From positions 395,288-459,287 of the forward strand of contig CP097974.1 in assembly GCA_023703675.1 (NCBI GenBank): 64,000 nucleotides of DNA, given 5' to 3'. Both the position numbers and the translations under genes were made by a program. Below, one piece after another: positions 54,481 to 63,921 of this stretch. This stretch comes from SAR86 cluster bacterium (lineage in GTDB: Bacteria > Pseudomonadota > Gammaproteobacteria > Magnimaribacterales > AG-339-G14). Under the pieces are notes generated by a model. The model was not told the origin of the DNA and ran no database searches. It saw nothing but the letters and a program-made list of their open reading frames with translations. Each line of letters starts with the position of its first letter. Position 1 is the first letter of the stretch.

Positions 54481-55257
54481 TTGGATCTTAATATTTCGAA
54501 AAAAAAAGCAATTGTTTGTGCTTCTAGTAGAGGATTAGGCAAAGCTTGCGCAGAATCTCTTGCAAAAGAAGGGGTAGAAATAATTATTAATGGGGTAAAC
54601 GAGGAAAATTTAAGAAAAACTGAAGAAGAGTTTAAATCTAAAGGATACAAAGTAAGCTCAGTCTTAGGAGCTATGGAAGACGAATCTACTAGAGAAAACT
54701 TATTAGAAGCTTGTCCCGAGCCTGACATTTTAATTAATAATAGTGGGGGACCCCCACCAGGAAATTTTTTTGATTGGAGTGAAAATGATTTTTTGGCTGC
54801 AATCAAATCTAATTTCACTCAATCAGCAATGCTTATGCAGTCAGTTTTACCTGGAATGAAAGAGAGAAACTTTGGCAGAATTGTTAACATTCTTTCGGCA
54901 ATGGTGAAAAACCCTCATGCCATCATGGGTCTATCAACTTCTGCAAGATCAGGATTGCTAGGATTATCAAAAGGTCTTTCAAGAGAAATGGCACAATTTA
55001 ATATTACGATTAACAATCTTCTGCCGGAAAGAATTGATACCGATCGTCAAACTAGAGTCATTGAATTTCAAGCAAAGCTCGCAAAAATTACTTTTGATGA
55101 AGCAAAGAAAAATATGGAAGATGAGTTAACTGCAAAAAGAATGGGTACCGTAGAAGAGTTTTCTGATTTAGCAGCTTTCCTTTGCTCAGAACAAGCAGCT
55201 TACATCTCAGGACAGAGTATATCTATTGATGGTGGGAATAGTACTAACTTTTATTAA
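54481..55257 (+). CDS. short-chain dehydrogenase/reductase with atypical active site
   Basis: 258 aa. The TTG start at 54481 follows the previous stop immediately and has AGAGGA about 7 nt upstream. The Rossmann motif is CASSRGLGKA (residues 12-21) and the NNSGG motif is present near residue 87. The serine of the active site is kept (ILSAM), but where YxxxK is expected the alignment gives STSAR (in MGLSTSARSGLLG), so Tyr and Lys are replaced by Ser and Arg. Divergent SDRs with this pattern exist; catalysis may differ. Converges with the next flavoprotein (14 bp overlap). Confidence 0.85.
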   Translation: MDLNISKKKAIVCASSRGLGKACAESLAKEGVEIIINGVNEENLRKTEEEFKSKGYKVSSVLGAMEDESTRENLLEACPEPDILINNSGGPPPGNFFDWSENDFLAAIKSNFTQSAMLMQSVLPGMKERNFGRIVNILSAMVKNPHAIMGLSTSARSGLLGLSKGLSREMAQFNITINNLLPERIDTDRQTRVIEFQAKLAKITFDEAKKNMEDELTAKRMGTVEEFSDLAAFLCSEQAAYISGQSISIDGGNSTNFY

Positions 55258-56269
55258 CTTTTAGTTTTTCTTGAAGACCTTTGTTGGAAGTTGTGTATCC
55301 AAAGGGTACTCGTTCTCCTGGATGAATTCTTTTGAAAGCTTCTTGCACTGCAAGAGTTGTTTCGTGAAATCCACATAATATTAAATCCAATTTGCCAGGA
55401 TACGTATTAATGTCACCTACAGCAAAAATTCCTTCTTTATTAGTTTGGAAATTTTCAGTATTGACCAAAATTTTCTTTTCTTCTAATTCTACTTCCCAAT
55501 CCAGAATTGGACCTAATTGTTTGTTAAGACCAAAAAAGAAAAGGGCTTCATCACAATTTATTGATTCTATTTCTTTAGATTCAAAATGCATTAAATCAAC
55601 TCCATTAAATTTTTCGTCACCATTAATTGACTTAATAACATATGGAATTTTTAATTCAATTTTTCCTGATTTAACCAATTCTCTCATTTGCGATTCGGTA
55701 TGTTTTGCTCCTCTAAACTCGTCGCGACGGTGAACTAGGTAAACTTTTTTCGCCGTTTTAGCTAACTCAACCGACCAGTCTAAAGCACTGTCACCACCTC
55801 CAAAAATTGCGATCTCTTTGTCTTTGTATTTTTTAATATCCCTTACGGCATATTCAATTCCATTTTCTAGGAATTTATCTGGATTTTCCACAGGAGGTCT
55901 TCTGGATTCAAAAGAGCCTGCACCGGCTGCAATAAAAATATTTTTTGTCAAAAAGCTTAGGTCATTGTTGGTTTTAACAATCCATTTATCTTTCTCTTTT
56001 TTAATGGATTCAACTCTAGTATTAAGGTTTACCTTATAATTGAAGGGTTTAATTTGAGCCAGTAATGCCTCAATGTGTTCACGACCAGTTTGATTAGCCA
56101 CTCCTGGAATATCATATATCGGTTTATCGGGGTAAAGCTCAATGCACTGACCCCCAATTTTATCTAGGTTATCTACTAATTCGCATTCAAGACCTAACAA
56201 TCCAGCTTCAAATACAGTGAATAGGCCCACAGGGCCTGCACCAATTATTAAAATATCTGTCTCTTTCAT
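55244..56269 (-). CDS. ferredoxin/flavodoxin-NADP+ reductase, thioredoxin-reductase-like
   Basis: 341 aa two-domain flavoprotein. FAD motif IIGAGPVGLFT (residues 7-17), GGQCIELYPDKPIYDIPG (YumC-type FNR signature), NADP motif IFGGGDSALD near residue 155 and the C-terminal FAVGDINTYPGKLDLI block. No CxxC redox pair, which rules out thioredoxin reductase. Supplies or takes electrons from ferredoxin. In a minus-strand run with the metG pieces, 2 bp after them. Confidence 0.9.
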   Translation of the reverse strand: MKETDILIIGAGPVGLFTVFEAGLLGLECELVDNLDKIGGQCIELYPDKPIYDIPGVANQTGREHIEALLAQIKPFNYKVNLNTRVESIKKEKDKWIVKTNNDLSFLTKNIFIAAGAGSFESRRPPVENPDKFLENGIEYAVRDIKKYKDKEIAIFGGGDSALDWSVELAKTAKKVYLVHRRDEFRGAKHTESQMRELVKSGKIELKIPYVIKSINGDEKFNGVDLMHFESKEIESINCDEALFFFGLNKQLGPILDWEVELEEKKILVNTENFQTNKEGIFAVGDINTYPGKLDLILCGFHETTLAVQEAFKRIHPGERVPFGYTTSNKGLQEKLKVNKS

Positions 56270-56271
56270 AA

Positions 56272-56601
56272 CTAACTAATCTTGTCTCCCGGTTGACTTT
56301 CATTTGATGCGTCAATCAAAAAAACTCCTGAGTCACTACTGGAGGCTAGTATCATTCCTTCAGAGGTTCCGAATTTCATTTCTCTATGTTTCAAATTATT
56401 GACACAGACCACATGTTTACCAATTAAATTATCGGGCTCGTAGAATTTTTTAATTCCTGCAAAAACAGTTTTTTTTCCAACCTCTCCTAAATCTAAGTTA
56501 AGTTTCAATAACTTGTCTGCATCTTCAACATTTTCAGCATTAATAATTTTGGCAACTCGTAAGTCGATTTTTAAAAAATCTTCAATATTTATTTCATCCA
56601 T
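56272..56601 (-). CDS. tRNA-binding domain protein, detached methionyl-tRNA synthetase beta part
   Basis: 109 aa OB-fold of the Trbp111/MetG C-terminal type: FLKIDLRVAKIINAENVEDADKLLKLNLDLG and later VCVNNLKHREMKFGTSEGM. In E. coli this domain is fused to MetG; here it is encoded separately, overlapping the catalytic gene by 8 bp. Likely dimerises and increases tRNA affinity in trans. Confidence 0.9.
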   Translation of the reverse strand: MDEINIEDFLKIDLRVAKIINAENVEDADKLLKLNLDLGEVGKKTVFAGIKKFYEPDNLIGKHVVCVNNLKHREMKFGTSEGMILASSSDSGVFLIDASNESQPGDKIS

Positions 56602-58240
56602 TTTGACTTATTCCTATTAACTTATTGATTTCTTCATCTTCTATTCTTGTTAACAAGGGTTTAAATTTCTTAAGCTCATGATTTGTAAGATGTATAGACA
56701 ATTCATTGAGATTGCAATCTGATTGTAAATAATTTTTGATCCTTTCAGAAGTCTCGGGAATTACTGGTTCTAAATATAGATTCAAAATCCTAAAAAGGTT
56801 AATAGAAGTCGAAGCAATTTTTTTTACTTTCAAAGAATTAGAAGAATCTTTATTTAATTCCCATGGTTTATGAGAATCGATATATTGATTTGCCTTATCT
56901 GCTAAAAGCATGATTTTTTGTATAGCTTTTGAATACTCTCTATCGACGTATAAATTGAAGATTACGTCCTTTTGTTCAACGAATTCATTAATAATAGTCT
57001 CGTCGAGTTCGTCACCAATTTTATTGTTATCTTTTTTTAAAAATCCTTGGCTTCGACTTGCAATGTTAATAAATTTTCCCACTAAATCAGTATTTACTTT
57101 TTTTTGAAAATCTTTGAAATCCATATCAAGGTCATCAACTCCCGCAGATAGTTTAGATGCTAAATAGTACCTAATGAGATCAGGTTTCATAATCTCTAAA
57201 TAATCGTCTACAAGAAGAAAATTTTTTTTTGATTTAGACATTTTTTTTCCGTTTAAACTCATGAAGCCGTGAACAAAGACATTTGTAGGTCTTTTAAAAC
57301 CTCCAGCTTCCAACAAACAGGGCCAGAATAATGTATGGAAATTCATTATATCTTTTCCGATGAAGTGGTAGATCTCTGTATTACTGTTCTTCCCCCATAA
57401 TTCTTCCGAATTTTTTGATGAATTTACACGTTTCAAGTAATTTTCTAAGCTCGCAATATAACCAATGGGCGCATCCAACCATACATAAAAGTATTTGTCT
57501 TCATAGCCAGGAATCATAAAGCCAAAGTAAGGTTTGTCTCTGCTAATATCCCAAGGCTTTAAACCGTCGGTAAACCACTCTTTTATTTTATTTTTGACAG
57601 CTGATTGAAGACCGGTTTTATTGATCCAATCTTTAAGGCTTTTGCTACAAGACTCCAGATCAAAAAATAAATGTTCACTTTTTTTTACAGAAGGAGTGTT
57701 ACCCGTAAAGATTGATACTGGTTCAATAAGTTCTGTTGCTTCATATGTTGCGCCACAAACTTCACAATTGTCCCCATATTGTTCTTTTGCCCCGCATTTG
57801 GGACAAATGCCTTGGACATATCTATCTGCTAAAAATAATCCTTTCTCATCATCAAAAAGTTGTTCTATTTCTTTTCTCAAGATTAATTTTTTAGAATCTG
57901 CTTTATTGAAAATTAACTCGCTAAAATATTTATTTTCTTCTGAGTGAGTCGTGTAGTAATTGTCATGAACTATATTGAAATTTATTAAAGATTGTTTTTG
58001 CTCACTTGTAATTTTCTTTATAAGAGTTTCCGGAGCTGTATTTTCTTCTTCAGCCTTAAGCATTATCGGAGTACCGTGCGCATCGCTTGCGCATAAGTAG
58101 ATACACTCTTTATCAAGCGATCGATTTGTCCTTACCCAAATATCAGTCTGTATGTGTTCAAGCAAATGCCCAAAATGAAGTGGTCCATTCGCGTAAGGGA
58201 GAGCAGAAGTTACGATTAGAAGATTGTTATTATTTGACAT
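56594..58240 (-). CDS. metG: methionyl-tRNA synthetase, catalytic subunit
   Basis: Charges tRNA-Met. 548 aa from ATG 58240 (MSNNNNLLIV); the frame extends to 58270 without a better start. HIGH-like HFGHLLEH near residue 23, zinc-binding CPKCGAKEQYGDNCEVCGA (four cysteines, near residue 145) and the KMSKSKKN (KMSKS) loop near residue 330. The protein ends after the anticodon-binding helices; the C-terminal tRNA-binding domain is on the separate gene overlapping by 8 bp. Divergent from mlaA, 11 bp apart. Confidence 0.95.
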   Translation of the reverse strand: MSNNNNLLIVTSALPYANGPLHFGHLLEHIQTDIWVRTNRSLDKECIYLCASDAHGTPIMLKAEEENTAPETLIKKITSEQKQSLINFNIVHDNYYTTHSEENKYFSELIFNKADSKKLILRKEIEQLFDDEKGLFLADRYVQGICPKCGAKEQYGDNCEVCGATYEATELIEPVSIFTGNTPSVKKSEHLFFDLESCSKSLKDWINKTGLQSAVKNKIKEWFTDGLKPWDISRDKPYFGFMIPGYEDKYFYVWLDAPIGYIASLENYLKRVNSSKNSEELWGKNSNTEIYHFIGKDIMNFHTLFWPCLLEAGGFKRPTNVFVHGFMSLNGKKMSKSKKNFLLVDDYLEIMKPDLIRYYLASKLSAGVDDLDMDFKDFQKKVNTDLVGKFINIASRSQGFLKKDNNKIGDELDETIINEFVEQKDVIFNLYVDREYSKAIQKIMLLADKANQYIDSHKPWELNKDSSNSLKVKKIASTSINLFRILNLYLEPVIPETSERIKNYLQSDCNLNELSIHLTNHELKKFKPLLTRIEDEEINKLIGISQNG

Positions 58241-58251
58241 ATAATTTTGAG

Positions 58252-58974
58252 ATGAAAATCTGCTTCTCAAGCATTAGATTTTACTTCTCTTGTTTACTAA
58301 TCTCTACTCTAATTGGATGTGTTTCAACAACTAATATTGATGGAGAGATTTACGACCCCTATGAAAATTCCAATAGAAGAGTTCACGATTTTAACACTTC
58401 TCTAGATAATTTATTTTTTAAACCCATAGCAGAAATTTATGACACCGGAACGCCAGAGTTTATTCAAATTGGAGTATCAAACGTGTTTGGTAATTTAGCC
58501 GATGCTAGTTCAGCAGCAAATAACGTTTTGCAATTAAAACCAGTAGCTTTTTTTACAGATTTATCGAGATTCTTGGTAAATTCAACTATAGGAGTTTATG
58601 GTCTATTTGACGTTGCCTCTTCTTTAAATTTAGATAGCTCTAATGAAGACTTTGGTCAAACTTTAGGTTACTGGGGTGTTTCACCAGGAGCTTACGTTGT
58701 AATACCTTTTTATGGGCCAAGTAGCTTGAGAGATTCGTTTTCTATTGTTCCAGACTTGTATTTATATCCAAATGTTCCAAAAGATGATTCGGCTAGAATT
58801 GCGACCGGTGCGCTTAATTTGTTAGATACTCGATCTGATCTCTTAGGAGTTACCGAGATTACTGGTTCAGATCAATACACTTTTTATCGGGATGCTTATA
58901 TTCAAAGAAGAGAATATCAGATTAATGATGGGCAACTAGATGATGAAGAGATCCTCTTTGATGATTTTGATTAA
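58252..58974 (+). CDS. mlaA: MlaA outer-membrane lipid-asymmetry lipoprotein
   Basis: Removes phospholipids from the outer leaflet of the outer membrane (Mla pathway). 240 aa from the ATG at 58252; a longer frame upstream lies inside metG antisense. The lipobox is LIGC (Cys about residue 23). Family blocks are DPYENSNRRVHDFN, FKPIAEIYDTGTPEF, NVFGNLADASSAANN and FGQTLGYWGVSPGAYVV. Only the outer-membrane component is here; no mlaBCDEF genes are visible. Confidence 0.93.
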   Translation: MKICFSSIRFYFSCLLISTLIGCVSTTNIDGEIYDPYENSNRRVHDFNTSLDNLFFKPIAEIYDTGTPEFIQIGVSNVFGNLADASSAANNVLQLKPVAFFTDLSRFLVNSTIGVYGLFDVASSLNLDSSNEDFGQTLGYWGVSPGAYVVIPFYGPSSLRDSFSIVPDLYLYPNVPKDDSARIATGALNLLDTRSDLLGVTEITGSDQYTFYRDAYIQRREYQINDGQLDDEEILFDDFD

Positions 58975-60221
58975 TCTAAGAAAGCGCTATAAACCATCGA
59001 CTGCATTTGCACTCTGATAGGGTAATATCCCGACGGCATAAGTTGCGTCATTAAAATACATATTAATTCTTCTTTTGGATCCACCCAAAAAAAAGTACTT
59101 GCTGCACCACCCCAATTATAACTTCCTGTTGAGCCACTATTTTGAGTTCCTGCCAAATCTATATTGACTCCGACACCTAAACCAAATCCCACACCACGAT
59201 ATCTGACTTCACTGAAACTTCCTTCCGAGCCCATTGAGATCATATCTTGATTTTCAGGAAGATGATTGATGGTCATTAATTCAACGGTCTTTCTGGATAA
59301 AATTCTTTTCCCTTCGAACATTCCCTTGTTCAGTAACATTAGACAAAAATTATGATAGTCACTGGAAGTCGATACAAGTCCTCCACCTCCTGAAAGAAAA
59401 TTTGGTTCTTTTGAAAAAGAACTTTTTTCGCTAGCATCGTCATTAAGTTTTAAATAGGTTTTCGCTGTTCTCTCGTAACAAGACGAAAATCTTTTTAATT
59501 TTGATTTTTTTACGTAAAAATCTGTATCGACCATTTTTAAAGGCGTAAAAATATTTTTTTGAAAATACTCTGATAAAGACATGTTACTCAACACTTCAAT
59601 AAGCCTTCCACAAATGTCAGTTGACACACTGTAATTCCATTTGTCGCCTGGACTGAATTCTAAGGGCAGCCCAGCTATTGTTTCAGAAAAGTTTTTCAAG
59701 TCCATTGGTGGAAAAGAAAAATCTGAATTTTCTCCTCTCGGACCACTCCAAACTTTTCTGTACGCATGATCAATATTTGTTCTGTAATGAAAGCCATAAG
59801 TTAGACCAGATGTATGACATAAAAGATCTCTAATTGTTATTTCTCTTTGAGGTGGCGTGGTTAAAAAATTTGGATAGCTACCAGATTGAAAAACAGAGCT
59901 TTTCTTAAATTCTGGTAAAAATTTACCAACTGGATCGGCTAACTGAAAAAGACCTTTTTCAAATAATTGCATCAAGGCAACACTAGTTACAGGTTTAGTC
60001 ATTGAGTAAATCCTAAAAATTGTATCTTCAGTAATTTTCTTTGAGTTCTCTACGTCTCTGTAACCATGAGAATTGAAATGAATAATTTTTCCCTTCCTCG
60101 AGATAAGGGTTTGCGTACCAGCAAGCTTTCCTTTATCGGTGTAATTATCTTTAAAAAACTTTTCCATTTCGTTAAGTTTTTTTGAACTTAAACCTAATTT
60201 TTCTGCTTTGTTAATTTTCAT
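58971..60221 (-). CDS. serine hydrolase, class-C beta-lactamase family
   Basis: 416 aa, no export signal. SxxK in YSMTKPVTSVA (near residue 73), second motif YSVSTDICG (near residue 195), and GSTGSYNWGGAASTFFWVDP near residue 370, an esterase-type end. Related in fold but not closely in sequence to the gene at 46266. Overlaps the TerB-like gene by 11 bp and mlaA by 4 bp at the tail. Substrate unknown. Confidence 0.87.
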   Translation of the reverse strand: MKINKAEKLGLSSKKLNEMEKFFKDNYTDKGKLAGTQTLISRKGKIIHFNSHGYRDVENSKKITEDTIFRIYSMTKPVTSVALMQLFEKGLFQLADPVGKFLPEFKKSSVFQSGSYPNFLTTPPQREITIRDLLCHTSGLTYGFHYRTNIDHAYRKVWSGPRGENSDFSFPPMDLKNFSETIAGLPLEFSPGDKWNYSVSTDICGRLIEVLSNMSLSEYFQKNIFTPLKMVDTDFYVKKSKLKRFSSCYERTAKTYLKLNDDASEKSSFSKEPNFLSGGGGLVSTSSDYHNFCLMLLNKGMFEGKRILSRKTVELMTINHLPENQDMISMGSEGSFSEVRYRGVGFGLGVGVNIDLAGTQNSGSTGSYNWGGAASTFFWVDPKEELICILMTQLMPSGYYPIRVQMQSMVYSAFLD

Positions 60222-60654
60222 TTTTTACTTCCAGTTTTGCTTTTATAAAATCTTCGTTAGAAATATAAATTAAATCTGATACTTTCCTGATAACGTATTC
60301 TTCGTATTTATCAATGTTTCCATCAGCAAAAGCAATTTCCCACATGGATTTAATTAATTTAAATTTTTCCTCAAAACTAAAATCATCATTAATTACTCTT
60401 GTGAAGTCATACAAAGAAGTAGATTCTTTTTGTGTTTCTTTACCCTCGTTAATCAGATTTTCAATTTCAGAGCCTTCGACATTAAATTTTTCTGAAAGGG
60501 TCCTTTTAAGACTTTCTATTTCTTCATCATTTATGGATTGATCTGCCATGCTAACCTCAATCATCAGCGATATACAAGCTGAGATTACTTTATCCGTCTC
60601 TTTTTCGAGCTGTTCTGTTTCTTTTTTAAAAAATTTGCTAAAAATATTTTTCAT
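60211..60654 (-). CDS. TerB-like helical protein
   Basis: 147 aa all-helical protein. Two acidic EF-like turns, MADQSINDEEIESLKR (near residue 36) and FADGNIDKYEEYVIRKV (near residue 113), are the repeated motif of the TerB/DjlA-N fold, which can bind metal. Function is unknown; no ter genes are nearby. Overlaps dusA by 4 bp and the serine hydrolase by 11 bp. Confidence 0.8.
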   Translation of the reverse strand: MKNIFSKFFKKETEQLEKETDKVISACISLMIEVSMADQSINDEEIESLKRTLSEKFNVEGSEIENLINEGKETQKESTSLYDFTRVINDDFSFEEKFKLIKSMWEIAFADGNIDKYEEYVIRKVSDLIYISNEDFIKAKLEVKNEN

Positions 60655-61619
60655 GCAGCTTTAATTATGTCTTTTTCTAAAATTGATAAGATTTGATTTT
60701 TAGATTCTTCTAGATAATTACTATTCGAAAGAAGAATTCTAATTTTTTTAGCATGTTTATGTCCTGTGTATAATCCATGCATGTGCAGAAGACCTTTTTT
60801 AATAGAAGAGGGTTTATTTAGAGTTTCAAAATAATCAAACATACTTTTCGTAACTTCGAAAAGGGAAATTTCAGGAAAAGTTTTATTTTTTACTATTGAA
60901 TCAATATTCTTTAATATCATTGGATTCGAATAAGCCTCTCTTCCAATCATTATCCCGTCGAGTTTTTCTAAATTTTCTTTCTTTTGGAAAGTTAAGTCTT
61001 TGATGCCTCCGTTAATTATTATTTTAAGTTCAGGAAAACTTTCTTTAAGTCTTCCAACTCTTTGATGTTGCAGTGGTGGTATTTCTCTATTTTGTTTTGG
61101 GCTCAATCCATTAAGAATTGCCTTTCTTGCATGCACATAAAAAACATTTATCCCTGCAGATTTTACAATTTCAACAAACCTGTCTAAAGTTTCTTCGATA
61201 TCGTTGTCGTCTACTCCTAATCTTATTTTTACTGATACTTCTTTATTGAAATTTTCTACCATTGCCTGGACGCATTCTTTCGTTAAGTTTGGCTCTTTCA
61301 TTAATGAGGCGCCAAAACCTCCACTTTTAACTTTTGGGCTGGGACAACCAATGTTTAGATTTATTTCATCATAGTTAAATGAATTCATCATGTTTGATAC
61401 TACGCCTAAACTTTCTGGATCATTGCCACCCAGTTGCAAAACAATAGGATTTTTATTGTTAGTAAATTCTTCAAATATTTTTTTATTTCCAAATAAAATA
61501 GCATTGGAATGGATCATTTCAGTAAAAAGCACAATTTCTTTTGAAATTTTTCTGACGAGATACCTAAATTGAGAATCAGTTTTTCCCATCATTGGCGCTA
61601 GTACGAAATCTCTATTCAT
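60651..61619 (-). CDS. dusA: tRNA-dihydrouridine synthase A
   Basis: FMN enzyme reducing uridine at tRNA D-loop positions 20/20a. 322 aa. APMMGKTDSQFRYL start, NLNIGCPSPKVKSGGFGASLM with the catalytic Cys near residue 98, VKIRLGVDD, FYVHARKAILNGLSPKQNR (DusA-type) and IINGGI. The N-terminal LAPMMGKTD and the GLSPKQNR signature favour DusA over DusB/C. Confidence 0.95.
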   Translation of the reverse strand: MNRDFVLAPMMGKTDSQFRYLVRKISKEIVLFTEMIHSNAILFGNKKIFEEFTNNKNPIVLQLGGNDPESLGVVSNMMNSFNYDEINLNIGCPSPKVKSGGFGASLMKEPNLTKECVQAMVENFNKEVSVKIRLGVDDNDIEETLDRFVEIVKSAGINVFYVHARKAILNGLSPKQNREIPPLQHQRVGRLKESFPELKIIINGGIKDLTFQKKENLEKLDGIMIGREAYSNPMILKNIDSIVKNKTFPEISLFEVTKSMFDYFETLNKPSSIKKGLLHMHGLYTGHKHAKKIRILLSNSNYLEESKNQILSILEKDIIKAA

Positions 61620-61621
61620 TT

Positions 61622-63091
61622 TTATAAGAAATAAATCACAGAAAATAACCCTACAACTGTTAAAACGAAAGTGTATGGTAAAGCCATCAAAATCATTCTT
61701 AAATATGACAAATTAATCAAAGGAGCTATCGAAGAGGTTAGTAAAAATAAAAATGCTGCCTGACCATTCGGAGTAGCTACGCTGGGTAAGTTTGTTCCAG
61801 TGTTGATCGCTATAGCGAGTAAATCAAACTGATTTCTATCAATTATCCCAGAATCAAGAGCATTTTTTACTTCACTAATATAAATTGTAGCTACAAAAAC
61901 ATTATCACTAATCATCGAGAGTATACCGTTGGCTAAGAAAAACATCGGCACTTGCAAATCTAGATTTAGAGACAAAACGTAATTTATAACGGGACTAAAT
62001 AAATATTGATCATGTATCACTGAGACAATTACAAAAAATACTACTAAAAGAGCTGTAAAAGGAAGGGCTTCCTCAAAGGCTTTTCCCAACTGATGTTCTT
62101 CAATAATTCCATTAAATGCAGTGAGAAGAATAATTACCATCAAACCAATTAGTCCTACTGCAGCTACATTAAATGCTAAAGAAAAAATTAATACTAGAGC
62201 AACTAGAAATTGAATAATTAGTTTTGTCTTTTGTGCAGAAGTTCTCTTAGCATCTTCTCTAGCACCATAATCATTTATAATATCTCTTATTTTTGGTGAC
62301 AATTCAGCGCCGTAGCCAATAATTTTAAATTTCTCTATTAGGTAGCAAGTAAATATTCCAAAAATAAAAACTGGTAAAGAAATGGGCAACATTCTTATAA
62401 AAAACTCGATAAAATCCCATCCAGCCACAGAACCAATAAGTAAATTTTGAGGCTCACCAACAATAGTACTCACGCCACCTAGAGCAGTCCCAACAGCTCC
62501 ATGCATCAAGAGATTTCTTAAAAATCTCTTGAACTCTTCAGTTTCTTGATTAATGTCATCACTTTCCAGAGAAGCTTTATTGTCCTGATAAAGAGAGTAA
62601 AAACCTACTGCAACAGCAATGAGAACTGCGGTTACCGTAAGTGCATCCAAAAAGGCTGACAATACTGCAGAACTAATTAGAAATAAGAGAGATAGTAGTT
62701 TCTTATTTTTTACATTAATTAAAAGCTTTGTAAAAATGAATAAAAGAAAATCTTTCATGAAATATATTCCGGCAACCATAAAGACAAGCAGTAAGATTAC
62801 TTTTAAGTTAAGAACAACTTCTTGATAGATATGTTTAGAAGTTGTTAACCCTAAAATAACTGATTGAATTGCAATCAATCCTCCAGGTTGAAGAGGATAA
62901 CATTCTAAAGCCATTGCAAGTGTCACAATGAATTGGCCTAGAATTATCCAACCCAAAATGAAGCCAGCATCCAAGTTGGTGTTTAGTAGAAAAAAGTAGA
63001 GGATTGGATTAATCACTAAAAACCCAATAATCAGATTCTTGTACCAATTTGCAGAGGATCCCAAAAAATTGTTATAAAGGTTATAAATCAT
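61622..63091 (-). CDS. nhaB: Na+/H+ antiporter NhaB
   Basis: 489 aa, about 12 helices. [18 protein letters not shown] start, [38 protein letters not shown] and [18 protein letters not shown] are NhaB blocks. Exports Na+ using the proton gradient; in the same window the Na+-NQR pumps Na+ out with respiratory energy, so sodium circulation seems important to this cell. Divergent from nudC with only 11 bp between starts. Confidence 0.94.
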   Translation of the reverse strand: MIYNLYNNFLGSSANWYKNLIIGFLVINPILYFFLLNTNLDAGFILGWIILGQFIVTLAMALECYPLQPGGLIAIQSVILGLTTSKHIYQEVVLNLKVILLLVFMVAGIYFMKDFLLFIFTKLLINVKNKKLLSLLFLISSAVLSAFLDALTVTAVLIAVAVGFYSLYQDNKASLESDDINQETEEFKRFLRNLLMHGAVGTALGGVSTIVGEPQNLLIGSVAGWDFIEFFIRMLPISLPVFIFGIFTCYLIEKFKIIGYGAELSPKIRDIINDYGAREDAKRTSAQKTKLIIQFLVALVLIFSLAFNVAAVGLIGLMVIILLTAFNGIIEEHQLGKAFEEALPFTALLVVFFVIVSVIHDQYLFSPVINYVLSLNLDLQVPMFFLANGILSMISDNVFVATIYISEVKNALDSGIIDRNQFDLLAIAINTGTNLPSVATPNGQAAFLFLLTSSIAPLINLSYLRMILMALPYTFVLTVVGLFSVIYFL

Positions 63092-63102
63092 GGAAATTAA
63101 TC

Positions 63103-63921
63103 TTGAATATTTTTAATCCTGCTAATTCTATTGAAAAAGACACACAAGAGTCAAAATACTTTGTGATTAATTCGCAACAAATTTTGACTTTTAAAAATGA
63201 AAACTTCGTTAGACCAATCAGTGCAGATGAATTGAATTGGTCTGGACTTGAGATTAAAAAGAAACATTTTTTAGGCTATTTAAACGACAATGCTTGCTTT
63301 GCCGTCTCTACTCAGGGAGATTGTGTGCTTGAAGATACAGTTTTTAGTGATTTAAGATCTTTATTGGGACGAATACCTGATGATTTATTTTCTGTGATTT
63401 CTAGAGCAATTCAAATTCAGAATTGGCATGAAACTCATAAATTTTGCGGCAAATGCGGAGCGAAGTTGGTAGAAGACAAGAAGGAAAGGGCAATGATTTG
63501 TAATAGCTGCGACGCTCCACCTGCATACCCTAGAATTTCACCTTGCGTAATAACATTAATTCATCGAGATGATGAAATTTTATTGGCACATAATGTAAAT
63601 TTTCCAGAAAATTTTTACAGTACTTTGGCAGGTTTTATTGAACCTGGAGAATCAGTTGAGGCAGCTTTGGAAAGAGAGGTTAAAGAAGAAGTAGGAATAG
63701 AAGTAAAAAATATTAAATACTTTGAAAGTCAGTCTTGGCCTTTTCCAAGTCAATTGATGCTTGGATATTTTGCTGAATACTCTAAAGGCAATTTAACTCC
63801 AGATTTAGTAGAAATAGACAAAGCAGATTGGTTTAACATTAATCAACTTCCTAATGTTCCTCCTGGAAGTATTTCTATTTCTGGAAAGTTAATAGAATAT
63901 TATGTAAAAAATTATAGCTAA
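63103..63921 (+). CDS. nudC: NADH pyrophosphatase NudC
   Basis: Hydrolyses NAD(H) and decaps NAD-capped RNA in related species. 272 aa from a TTG at 63103 with a weak GGA upstream; no ATG is available after the divergent nhaB start, and a longer frame from 63049 would run inside nhaB. Zinc site CGKCGAKLV and CNSC (near residue 130-150), Nudix box [20 protein letters not shown] and the NudC-specific [11 protein letters not shown] motif. All key residues are present. Confidence 0.9.
   Translation: MNIFNPANSIEKDTQESKYFVINSQQILTFKNENFVRPISADELNWSGLEIKKKHFLGYLNDNACFAVSTQGDCVLEDTVFSDLRSLLGRIPDDLFSVISRAIQIQNWHETHKFCGKCGAKLVEDKKERAMICNSCDAPPAYPRISPCVITLIHRDDEILLAHNVNFPENFYSTLAGFIEPGESVEAALEREVKEEVGIEVKNIKYFESQSWPFPSQLMLGYFAEYSKGNLTPDLVEIDKADWFNINQLPNVPPGSISISGKLIEYYVKNYS

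Noticed and set aside
63049-63102. Longer N-terminus for nudC
   Set aside because: It would run into the divergent nhaB coding region and adds no family-like sequence; the TTG at 63103 fits better.
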